Source of the DNA: Defluviicoccus sp.
GTDB taxonomy: Bacteria > Pseudomonadota > Alphaproteobacteria > MPNO01
Length of the DNA stretch: 50,712 bases
Assembly: GCA_028820505.1 (NCBI GenBank)
Contig: JAPPIT010000141.1
Location: forward strand, 60,924-111,635
Direction: 5' to 3'
Under the pieces are notes generated by a model. The model did no database searches. It saw only the letters and a list, made by a program, of their open reading frames with translations, and was not told the DNA's origin. A program made the position numbers and the translations under genes. Below, piece by piece: positions 31,989 through 39,127 of this stretch (the first letter of the stretch is position 1; each line of letters begins with the position of its first letter).

Positions 31989-32522
31989 TCAGGTAATGGT
32001 CGGCGCGATCTCCGCCCGCCATTCCTCGACCGGGCGGAAGGACTCCTCGGCGCCGAACCGCGCCCTGGTGGTCTCGTGGATCTCCTCGTCCGACAGCGAG
32101 AAGTCCAGCACCTCGCGCTGCGGCTGCTGGACGTACCACGGCGTGTCCATGAACACTTCCAGCCGGTTGCCCTCGGGATCGCGGAAATAGATCGACCACG
32201 CGTTGCCGTGATCGGTGGGGTCGAACCCCTCGACGCCCTCGGCCAGAAGCGCGTCGTGATAGACGCGGAGGTCGTCGAGCGAGGTCACCTTGAATGAGAT
32301 CTGGTTGATCGTGTTGTACGACTCCGCCGGCCGCCCGGTGATGAACACGATCTGGTGATGGTGGCCCGCGTTGCGGCTGAGGAACGCCATCCGGTTCTCG
32401 CCGAGCGGCCCGCCGTCGGTGATCTTGAAGCCGAGCACCCGGCCGTAGAAATCGGTCATCCTGTCGATGTCGGTGACGTAGACGCCGATATGGCCCATCT
32501 CGAATCTGGGAGCATCCGTCAT
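31989..32522 (-). CDS. VOC-superfamily protein (glyoxalase/extradiol-dioxygenase fold)
   Basis: 177 residues. Opening MGHIGVYVTDIDRMTDFYGRVLGF and the DPEGNRLEVFMDTPWYV stretch are typical of the vicinal oxygen chelate fold. Candidate metal ligands are His11, His56 and Glu122, as in one-module members of the family; the internal histidine cluster HHH (54-56) is notable. A C-terminal tail of about 50 residues (QQPQREVLDFSLSDEEIHETT...) follows the core. A role as an extradiol ring-cleavage enzyme is possible but one-module VOC proteins also include lyases and isomerases. AGAGAGGGAA lies just ahead of the ATG on the minus strand. Confidence 0.85.
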   Translation of the reverse strand: MTDAPRFEMGHIGVYVTDIDRMTDFYGRVLGFKITDGGPLGENRMAFLSRNAGHHHQIVFITGRPAESYNTINQISFKVTSLDDLRVYHDALLAEGVEGFDPTDHGNAWSIYFRDPEGNRLEVFMDTPWYVQQPQREVLDFSLSDEEIHETTRARFGAEESFRPVEEWRAEIAPTIT

Positions 32523-32604
32523 CTCGGTTCCCTCTCTTTCGCGCCGACCGTGCACGCGTTTTCTTAACCGACCGCGGCGCAAAAGACAAAGGCGTCACGT
32601 CGGG

Positions 32605-32760
32605 TAGGCAAATCGCTACCGGGTCGACATTCGCGTCCCGCAAATGCCGAGCGGGAATGTCGACATTTGCCGACTCGACCTGCCGGTCGGCAAATGCCGA
32701 CCGTGCGCGCGGCACGCAAGGGGTCGGCATATTCGATCCGCGGGTCGGCATGTCGGTGAC
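32605..32760. repeat. Cluster of short palindromic GTCGGCA(AAT)GCCGAC-like repeats
   Basis: The clearest unit is CGGTCGGC-AAAT-GCCGACCG (32684-32703), with perfect 8-base arms. Related copies occur as GTCGACATTTGCCGAC (32660-32674), CAAATGCCGA (32641-32650), GTCGGCATATTCG (32723-32735) and GTCGGCATGTCGGTG (32744-32758). Spacing is irregular, about 20-40 bases. They may be binding sites, an extragenic palindrome family or decayed microsatellite sequence. Confidence 0.55.
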
Positions 32761-32953
32761 GACGGCGGTCGCATGATGCACGATCGTGTCCTCCACATGG
32801 GCGGGCGGTGCGCCCGGCAACGGAAAGGGGCGCCGAAACCTCCGGCGCCCCCACTTCCCGACTGTGCGAAATATGGTGCCGAACGTGTCCCGAGTCAAGG
32901 GTAATTTTCTTTTTTAGATCATTTTGGCGGTTTTCGGTTCTCCGTCCGCCCCT

Positions 32954-33073
32954 CCACCGTCATGCCCGGACTTGTTCCGGGCATCCATGTGGGTCGGCCG
33001 GCTCGCTCGACCCCGCTCACGGCGCGATGCCGCAAGACGTGGATGCCCGGAACAAGTCCGGGCATGACGGTGG
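32954..33073. repeat. Long inverted repeat, alphaproteobacterial REP-like element
   Basis: The 37-base arm at 32954-32990 (CCACCGTCATGCCCGGAC...) is the reverse complement of that at 33037-33073 with one mismatch. The arms enclose a 46-base loop. Each arm also contains its own small palindrome, CCCGGA..TCCGGG. The core is similar to repetitive extragenic palindromes widespread in alphaproteobacterial genomes. It lies just downstream of the CmcJ-like gene and may also act as a transcription end or mRNA stabiliser. Confidence 0.75.
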
Positions 33074-33105
33074 GAAATGCCGCCGCGCCCGACCGGATAC
33101 TGCTC

Positions 33106-33927
33106 CTAAAAGAACGCGATGGTCCGCATCTCGATGCTCTCGCGCTCCGGCGCGCCTTCGGGCGTGTTGGGGTCGTCGAAGGCGGTGTGGGCGGTGAACC
33201 TTGCCCTTCCGTCCTTCTCCGAGTCGTAGACTTTGAACACCAGTGCTTCGTCGCGGGTCATGCGCGGGAAGTAGTACCACGCGTGATCCGGAGCCCAGGA
33301 AACCTGGTAGGTCTCGCCCACCCGGTCCGGGTAGCGCCGCTCGGAGGCGACGAGATTCCCGGGCGCCAGGCTCCGCGCGTCCGCTATCGCGAGCGGGTGG
33401 GACTCGATCGGCTTCGTGATCGCGCGCCACACCTGGACGATGGCGAAGCGGCGCTTCAGGAGCTCCTCGGCCTCGTCGGGCAGCAGGTCGCGGACGCGCT
33501 GCGGGCCGGACCATTCGGTGTAGTCGTTGTGGACCTGAGTAACCGGCTCGCGGACCTTGCGCTCCTCGCGCGTCGCTTCGCTGCCCGAACGCAGCGTGTG
33601 ATCGAAGATCAGCACCCGCTTCGCGCCGGTCCGTTCCGCGATCAGCCTCTCCACCTCCGGGTAGTAGGTCGAGGCCAGATCCTCGGGGTTGAAGAAGTCC
33701 TCCGTCGCGGTCTCGTGGTCGACGAAGACGAAGCCGGTCTCGTCCAGAGAGAACGTGTCGCGCAGCGTCCGCCCGTTGCGGATCGTCATCTCGCGCGTCT
33801 CGTAGGTGCCGGTGCGGACGCGGGCCATGTTGCCCGCCTCCATCGTCCGGTTGACCGGCTTCACGCCCGTATCGACGACGTAGTTGAGCGCGGCGGTCAC
33901 GCTGTCGATCGCGGCGGTGTCGGGCAT
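33106..33927 (-). CDS. CmcJ/NvfI-family oxygenase-like protein
   Basis: 273 residues. The motif VHNDYTEWSGP (132-142), with His133 and Asp135, and the C-terminal HTAFDDP segment (247-253) with Arg263 in ERESIEMRTIAFF match the family of CmcJ, which takes part in cephamycin 7-alpha-methoxylation, and NvfI-type Fe(II)/2-oxoglutarate-like oxygenases. Bacterial members are common outside antibiotic clusters and mostly uncharacterised. The His-x-Asp...His triad suggests an iron enzyme. It lies 80 bases downstream of an amidase gene on the same strand. No beta-lactam genes occur nearby, so another substrate is likely. Confidence 0.8.
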   Translation of the reverse strand: MPDTAAIDSVTAALNYVVDTGVKPVNRTMEAGNMARVRTGTYETREMTIRNGRTLRDTFSLDETGFVFVDHETATEDFFNPEDLASTYYPEVERLIAERTGAKRVLIFDHTLRSGSEATREERKVREPVTQVHNDYTEWSGPQRVRDLLPDEAEELLKRRFAIVQVWRAITKPIESHPLAIADARSLAPGNLVASERRYPDRVGETYQVSWAPDHAWYYFPRMTRDEALVFKVYDSEKDGRARFTAHTAFDDPNTPEGAPERESIEMRTIAFF

Positions 33928-34007
33928 GGCGCTGTTCTCCGTGCTCACCGTTCGAATTCCATCGCAGCCACATAGGACGGCGCGCCCGCGCCGGCAACCC
34001 GTCCCGG

Positions 34008-35414
34008 TCAGGAAAGCGGCGGGCGGCGGTCGGTCGTCGGGTGCGCGGCCTCGCAGGCCCTGGCGGCACGCAGCACGGTGGCCTCGTCGTGGTACTGGCC
34101 GACGATCTGGAGCCCGACCGGGAGCCCCGCTTCGGTGAAGCCGCAGGGGACGGAAATCGCCGGCTGTCCGGTCAGGTTGAACGGGTAGGTGAAAGGCGAC
34201 CATTCCATCCAGTTTTCCGGGTCGTAGCCCTCGGGCGACAGCTTCCCGACCTCGAAGGGCGGCACCGCCATGGTCGGCGTCACCAGAACGTCCCAGGTCT
34301 CGAGGAACCGCTTCGCCGCGCGCGAGAACGCCACGCGCCAGTCGATGGCCTCCATGTACTCGGCGCGGCCGATCCCGCGCGACGCTTCGAGGATGGGAAG
34401 GATGCCCGGGTCGATGAGCCCGCGCTGTTCCGGCGTCAGGTTTCGGAGCGCGTGCGAGATGCCGGAGAAGAAGTGGATCCGGAAACACTCGCTGGGGTCA
34501 TCGAAGGGAACGTCGACCTGCTCGACCTCGGCGCCCAGCCCGGCCAGCGCCTCCGCCGCGCCCGCCGCGAGGTCCGCGACCTCCGGGTCGACCCGGGCAT
34601 AGCCCAGGGTGGGGCTGAAGGCGACGCGGAGCCCCCGCACCCCGTCCTCGATGCCGTCGCGGAAGTCGCGCCCGTCATAGGGCAGGTTCGCCGGGTCGCG
34701 CGCGTCCGGTTTCGCCATGACGTTCAGCATCAGCGCGGCGTCGGCGACGGTGCGCGTCATCGGCCCGATATGGCTGAGCGTGCCGGCCGCGCTCAACGGG
34801 TAGTTGGCGACCCGCCCGTAGGACGCCTTGATCGCGACCAGGCCCGAGAAGCTGCCCGGGATGCGGACCGAGCCGCCGGCGTCGGTGCCGATCGCCGCGT
34901 TGCCGATCCCGGCGGCGAGCGCCGCCGCCGATCCGCCGCTCGACCCGCCGGGCGTGACGGAAAGGTCCCACGGGTTGCGCGTGATCCCGCTGAGCGGGCT
35001 GTCGTTGACGCCCTTCCAGCCGAACTCGGGCATGGTGGTCTTGCCGATGACGATCGCGCCGGCCTCCCGGGCGCGCGCGACCGCCGGAGAGTCCTCGGAA
35101 TCCGGCGTGTCGGGATCGGACAGTTTCGAGCCCCGGAGTGTCGCCCAGCCGGTGGCGAGAAGCGCGTCCTTCACCGTGATCGGCACGCCGTCGAGCGGCC
35201 CGGCCGGGGTCCCTTGCGCCCAGCGCCGCTCCGCCTCCCGCGCGGCGACCAGCGCCTCGTCCCCGTCGAGCAGGTGACAGAACGCGTTGAGGCCGCTCTC
35301 GTAGCGGTCGATGCGCCGATAGGCGGTGCGGACCGCGTCGACCGGAGACGCCTCTTTCGCTTCGAACGACGCGACCAGATCGGTCAGCGCCATGAAGGCC
35401 GTCGCTTCGCTCAT
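34008..35414 (-). CDS. Amidase signature family hydrolase
   Basis: 468 residues. Lys82 in TVKD, the serine loop GGSSGGSAA (156-164) and Ser182 in GTDAGGS form a complete triad. Length and the ending GLPVGLQIVGQYHDE are typical of standard bacterial amidases, including indole-acetamide and aryl-amidase types. Start ATG 35414 has GGAGG 4 bases ahead on the minus strand. It lies divergent from the first TRAP transporter operon (133 bases between starts) and upstream of the CmcJ-like gene. It may process an amide imported by that transporter. Substrate unknown. Confidence 0.9.
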   Translation of the reverse strand: MSEATAFMALTDLVASFEAKEASPVDAVRTAYRRIDRYESGLNAFCHLLDGDEALVAAREAERRWAQGTPAGPLDGVPITVKDALLATGWATLRGSKLSDPDTPDSEDSPAVARAREAGAIVIGKTTMPEFGWKGVNDSPLSGITRNPWDLSVTPGGSSGGSAAALAAGIGNAAIGTDAGGSVRIPGSFSGLVAIKASYGRVANYPLSAAGTLSHIGPMTRTVADAALMLNVMAKPDARDPANLPYDGRDFRDGIEDGVRGLRVAFSPTLGYARVDPEVADLAAGAAEALAGLGAEVEQVDVPFDDPSECFRIHFFSGISHALRNLTPEQRGLIDPGILPILEASRGIGRAEYMEAIDWRVAFSRAAKRFLETWDVLVTPTMAVPPFEVGKLSPEGYDPENWMEWSPFTYPFNLTGQPAISVPCGFTEAGLPVGLQIVGQYHDEATVLRAARACEAAHPTTDRRPPLS

Positions 35415-35547
35415 CGGACCTCCGCTTTGGGGTTCGGTTGACTTGCCCTCGGGCGCACGGGAAGATCGGCCCGGTACAACCGGAATTATTGTTGGAATCC
35501 CGCAGCCCGCAAGGGATGCGGTCACCGTTCCGACCAAGGAGGCGAGC

Positions 35548-36546
35548 ATGAAACTGGCGAGACTCGTATTCGGGAGCGTAATCCTTTCCTTCGCGCTTAC
35601 CGCCCTGCCCGCGGCGGCGGAAAGCGTTTCGTGGAAATCGGTTACCGCCTTCCCGCGCAAGCATCCCTTCAACCCGCCGCTGGACGATTTCGCCAAGCGG
35701 GCGGCGCAGTACTCGAACAACGAGATCAAGATCAACTATATCGGCGGTCCCGACGTGACGCCGGTCGACCAGCAGATGAAGGCCGTGTCCCGCGGCGTGG
35801 TCGACGTCTATTACGGGCCGATGTCCTATTTCCTCGGCGAGATCCCCGAGATCCAGGCCTTCAACGGCTCCAACCTGCACGCGATGGAAGTCCGCTCGAC
35901 CGGCGGGCTGGCCCTGATGAACGAGCAGGTTCGCCGGCGCCTCGGGGCGGAACTGCTGGGCTATTACGGGTCGGGCTACACGTTCTATGTCTACCTGACG
36001 GAGAAGCCCAAGTTCGCCGCCGACGGGGCGCCCGACTTCAACGGGATGAAGATTCGCGGCGTCGCGATCTACCGCGAGTTCCTCAAGCGCTTCGGCGGCA
36101 GCGCGGTCCCGATGCACGTGGCCGAGATGTATTCCGGCCTCGAACGCGGGCTGGTCAAGGGCGCGGCCTGGATCGGACCGGGCGTGACCAATTTCGGCTG
36201 GGACAAGTTCCTGAAATACCGGCTCACGCCCGCATACTGGCAGGGCGACATCATCATCGCCGCCAACAAGGGGAAATGGGACAAGCTGTCGACCGCGCAC
36301 AAGCGTGCGGTCACCCGCGCGGCGATCGAGTCCGAGATCTGGGCGCACAGCCTGTTCGCGAAGATGAGCGCCGACGAGAAGGTCAAGCTCAAGAAGCGCG
36401 GCATGACCGACATCGACCTGAAGGGCAAGGCGGCGGATATCTATCTCGACGCGGCCTACAATATCGGCGTGTGGCAGGCGCTCGCCAAGAACAAGATCCC
36501 GGCGGAGCTGATCGCGGACTTCAGGTCCAAGCTGTTCCGCAAGTAG
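35548..36546 (+). CDS. TRAP transporter solute-binding protein (DctP family), system 1
   Basis: 332 residues. A signal peptide MKLARLVFGSVILSFALTAL ends near AAA-ES (22-25). The mature part is a two-domain periplasmic binding protein: WIGPGVTNFGWDKFLKYRL lies in the binding region and FNGMKIRGVAIYREFLKRFGG in the usual recognition segment. AAGGAGG lies 4 bases ahead of ATG 35548. The family binds organic acids by an Arg; Arg at about 168 in KIRGV is a candidate. It delivers ligand to the DctQ and DctM proteins encoded downstream. A short hairpin follows its stop and probably raises its expression relative to them. Confidence 0.92.
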   Translation: MKLARLVFGSVILSFALTALPAAAESVSWKSVTAFPRKHPFNPPLDDFAKRAAQYSNNEIKINYIGGPDVTPVDQQMKAVSRGVVDVYYGPMSYFLGEIPEIQAFNGSNLHAMEVRSTGGLALMNEQVRRRLGAELLGYYGSGYTFYVYLTEKPKFAADGAPDFNGMKIRGVAIYREFLKRFGGSAVPMHVAEMYSGLERGLVKGAAWIGPGVTNFGWDKFLKYRLTPAYWQGDIIIAANKGKWDKLSTAHKRAVTRAAIESEIWAHSLFAKMSADEKVKLKKRGMTDIDLKGKAADIYLDAAYNIGVWQALAKNKIPAELIADFRSKLFRK

Positions 36547-36560
36547 CGTCGGCGGACGCT
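36545..36560 (+). other. Intercistronic hairpin after the binding-protein gene
   Basis: AGCGTC-GGCG-GACGCT makes a perfect 6-bp stem with a 4-base loop, overlapping the last base pair of the stop codon. No T tract follows. Such hairpins after a periplasmic binding-protein gene typically stabilise that part of the mRNA. Confidence 0.45.
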
Positions 36561-36580
36561 CGTACCCGGCGCGCCGCGCG

Positions 36581-37093
36581 ATGCGGGGGCTGGCGCGGGC
36601 CTACGATCGGGTGATCACGGGGCTGGCCGTTCTCGGCGGCCTCGTGCTCGCCGCCATCTTCCTTGCCATCGTCTACGACGTGACGGTGCGGACGGCGGGC
36701 ATTCCCTCGCCGCTCTGGACCGTCACGCTCGCCGAGTACGGGCTCCTGCACTCCACGCTCTACGCGACGCCCTGGGTGCTGCGGCGCAAGAGCCACGTCT
36801 TCATCACCATCTTCATCGGCCGCCTCAGGGGCACGCCGAAGCTCTGGGTCGAGCGGCTGGTCTATGTCGCGGGGATCGCGATCTGCCTGCTGCTCGCCTG
36901 GTACTCGCTCACCGTGGTGATCGCCGAATATATCCGGGGCTTCGAGGACATCCGCTCCTTCGCGATGCCGGGCTGGATCGTCACCGCGCCGGTGCCGCTC
37001 GCCTTCTTCCTGCTGGCGACCGAGTTCGCCCGCTTCCTGTTCGGGCCGGACTCGATGCTGACCGGCGATCCGACCGGCGCCGAAGGCCTCTGA
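36581..37093 (+). CDS. TRAP transporter small membrane subunit (DctQ family), system 1
   Basis: 170 residues with four predicted membrane helices (about 11-32, 44-62, 84-108, 130-152), the normal topology. The segment LAEYGLLHSTLYATPWVLRRKSHVFI is typical for DctQ. No ribosome site is evident ahead of ATG 36581. It pairs with the large subunit encoded 1 base after its stop. Together they use an ion gradient to bring in the acid captured by the binding protein. Confidence 0.9.
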   Translation: MRGLARAYDRVITGLAVLGGLVLAAIFLAIVYDVTVRTAGIPSPLWTVTLAEYGLLHSTLYATPWVLRRKSHVFITIFIGRLRGTPKLWVERLVYVAGIAICLLLAWYSLTVVIAEYIRGFEDIRSFAMPGWIVTAPVPLAFFLLATEFARFLFGPDSMLTGDPTGAEGL

Positions 37094-37094
37094 G

Positions 37095-38420
37095 ATGGAG
37101 TGGTACACCGCCGGCATCCTGATGCTCGGCCTGGTGGTCGGGCTGATGGCGCTCTCGATCCCCGTCGCCTTCGCCTTCCTGATCGCCAACGTGGTCGGCG
37201 CGGTGGTGTTCATGGGGGGCGTCGCCGGCATCGAGCAGCTGATCAACAACGCGACCCGGTCGATCTCCAACTTCCTGCTGATCCCGGTGCCGCTGTTCAT
37301 CCTGATGGGCGAGCTGTTCTTTCACTGCGGCATCGCCGAGCGGATTTTCTCGACCCTCGACAGGGTGTTCGGGCGGGTGCCGGGGCGGCTCTCCTACATG
37401 GCCGTCGCCGGCGGGACGATCTTCGCGGCGCTGTCGGGCTCCAGCATCTCGACGACCGCGATGATGGGCTCCTCGATGGTGCCCGAGATGACCCGGCGCG
37501 GTTACAAGAAATACATGTCGATGGGCCCCATCCTGGGCTCCGGCAGCCTCGCCATCCTCATCCCGCCGTCGGCGCTCGTCGTCCTGCTCGGCAGCCTGAT
37601 GGGGGCGCTGACGACGATCGACATCGGCCGGTTGCTGATCGGCGGCGTCGTGCCGGGGCTGATCCTCGCCACCTTCTACGCGGTGCTGATCTTCGTCCAG
37701 GTCAAGTTCGATCCCGACGCCGCGCCGCTCTACGACGTGGAGCCCACCGGTTTCGGCACCAAGATCCTGCTCACCGTCATCAACATCCTGCCGCTCGGCC
37801 TCGTCTTCTTCTGCGTCGTAGGCCTGATCCTGATCGGCGTCGCCACCCCGTCGGAGGCGGCGGCCTTCGGCGTCGTGGGCGTGCTGGTGCTGGCGGCCGC
37901 CTTCCGCGTGCTCAACTGGCGGGTGATCCGGAAGTCGATCGAGGGCACCCTGGTGGTGACCACCATGGTGTTCATGATCCTGATGGCGTCGTCCACCTTC
38001 AGCCAGATCATGGCCTTCTCGGGCGCGAGCGCGGGGATCGTCGACTGGGTGACCGGGTTCGAGATGCCGCGCCTGGTGATGCTGCTCTTCATGTTCGCCG
38101 TGCTGCTCTTTCTCGGCATGTTCGTCGACCAGATCTCGCAGATGATGTTGACCATCCCGATCTTCGTGCCTCTGGCCATCTCTCTGGGCTTCGACCCGGT
38201 TTGGTTCGGGATTATCGTCGTGCTGGCGCTCGAGATCTCGACCACGACGCCGCCGTTCGGGCTGCTGCTGTTCGTTATGATGGGGGTGGCGCCGCCGGGG
38301 ACCACCTTCTCGCAGGTCGTCTATGCGGGGCTCCCCTATATCGGCTGCGCGTTCGTGCTGCTGGCATTGCTGATCGCGGTGCCGGACGTGGTGCTGTTCC
38401 TGCCCGGGCTGATGGGCTGA
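37095..38420 (+). CDS. TRAP transporter large membrane subunit (DctM family), system 1
   Basis: 441 residues, about 12-13 membrane segments. The loop PLFILMGELFFHCGIAERIF and the conserved GGTIFAALSGSSISTTAMMGSSMVPEM segment (about 105-130) are strong family marks, with a later PTLL-like repeat around GMFVDQISQMMLTIPIF. It forms the transport path in the inner membrane. A 1-base gap after the DctQ stop couples it to that subunit. A diiron-oxidase-like gene follows after 11 bases on the same transcript. Confidence 0.95.
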   Translation: MEWYTAGILMLGLVVGLMALSIPVAFAFLIANVVGAVVFMGGVAGIEQLINNATRSISNFLLIPVPLFILMGELFFHCGIAERIFSTLDRVFGRVPGRLSYMAVAGGTIFAALSGSSISTTAMMGSSMVPEMTRRGYKKYMSMGPILGSGSLAILIPPSALVVLLGSLMGALTTIDIGRLLIGGVVPGLILATFYAVLIFVQVKFDPDAAPLYDVEPTGFGTKILLTVINILPLGLVFFCVVGLILIGVATPSEAAAFGVVGVLVLAAAFRVLNWRVIRKSIEGTLVVTTMVFMILMASSTFSQIMAFSGASAGIVDWVTGFEMPRLVMLLFMFAVLLFLGMFVDQISQMMLTIPIFVPLAISLGFDPVWFGIIVVLALEISTTTPPFGLLLFVMMGVAPPGTTFSQVVYAGLPYIGCAFVLLALLIAVPDVVLFLPGLMG

Positions 38421-38431
38421 GGAGACTGGAA

Positions 38432-39121
38432 ATGACTGACAGAACCTTCCGCGAAGAGCTGCAGGGCGTCGTGGATGCGCGCCACCAGGCGGACCACCCG
38501 CTGATCGACAAGTGGGCGGCCGGCGAGGCCGGGCGCGAGACGATCGCCGGGGCGATCCGCGAGCACTGGTACTGGATCGGCAACCTGATCCCGACGGCGC
38601 TGTTCAACATCTGCGCCAACGCGCCGGAAGACGTGGTCGAGATGGAGATGGAGAACTATCGCGAGGAGACCGATCCCGCGAACCCGCATGTCGAGCTGCT
38701 GCTGAGGTTCTGCGAGGCGTGCGGGATGACGCGCCAGCAGCTCGACGCCGAACGCGGCCTGCCGACGACGGAGTGCTGGCTCAACTGGGAGCTCAACACC
38801 AGCGCGACCCGGCACTGGATCGCCGGCGTCGCCGGGGTCCACATCGCGAGCGAGGCGCAGGAGCCGAGGCTGTTCTCCAAGGTGCTGCCGGCGCTCCGCG
38901 GGACCTACGGGTTCACCGAGCACGAGCTCGAATACTGGTGGGTCCACGCCGAGGCCGACATCGAGCATGGCGGGCGGGCTTTCGAGATCCTGGTCAAGCA
39001 CTGCGACACGCGCGAGAAGCAGGACATGGCGCTGCACTACGCGGCCGAGGGCGCGCGCCTCAAATACATGTTCTGGGACGGCATCAACCTCCACTACGAG
39101 GTCGGCTACCGCCTGCAATGA
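38432..39121 (+). CDS. TenA/PqqC-fold iron-containing redox enzyme (heme-oxygenase-like diiron family)
   Basis: 229 residues, all-helical. Residues that could bind two irons are spaced as in heme-oxygenase-like diiron oxidases: Glu44/His45 (IREHW), Glu75 (MENYREE), Glu141 and Glu144 (ASEAQEPRLF), and His172, Asp176 and His179 (VHAEADIEHG). The WYWIGNLIPTALFNIC and RHWIAGVAGVHIASE segments resemble PqqC/CADD relatives. GGAG sits 7 bases ahead of ATG 38432. Such enzymes desaturate, cleave C-C bonds or remove amines using O2. It ends the TRAP system 1 operon and so may be the first enzyme acting on the imported compound. The family is firm; the reaction is not. Confidence 0.8.
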   Translation: MTDRTFREELQGVVDARHQADHPLIDKWAAGEAGRETIAGAIREHWYWIGNLIPTALFNICANAPEDVVEMEMENYREETDPANPHVELLLRFCEACGMTRQQLDAERGLPTTECWLNWELNTSATRHWIAGVAGVHIASEAQEPRLFSKVLPALRGTYGFTEHELEYWWVHAEADIEHGGRAFEILVKHCDTREKQDMALHYAAEGARLKYMFWDGINLHYEVGYRLQ

Positions 39122-39127
39122 CGGCGG

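Larger units (their letters stand above)
32523..33105. other. 583-bp non-coding stretch with palindromes and a REP-like element
   Basis: No real gene is seen on either strand. Left to right it contains a cluster of short related repeats (32600-32760), a hairpin GGGGCGCCG-7-CGGCGCCCC (32827-32851) with no T tract, an AT-rich patch (about 32900-32930) which contrasts with the GC-rich surroundings, and a long inverted repeat (32954-33073). The flanking genes converge, ending the VOC gene's upstream side and the CmcJ-like gene's 3' end. Confidence 0.6.

Noticed and set aside
32605-32760. CRISPR array
   Set aside because: Units are short, palindromic, of uneven spacing and not identical; no cas genes are near.
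33106-33927. Beta-lactam (cephamycin) biosynthesis
   Set aside because: No ACV synthetase, isopenicillin synthase or cmcI gene is present; the CmcJ family is common outside such clusters.
35438-35466. Promoter TTGACT with 17-base spacing to GAAGAT ahead of TRAP system 1
   Set aside because: The -10 matches too poorly to support a call.
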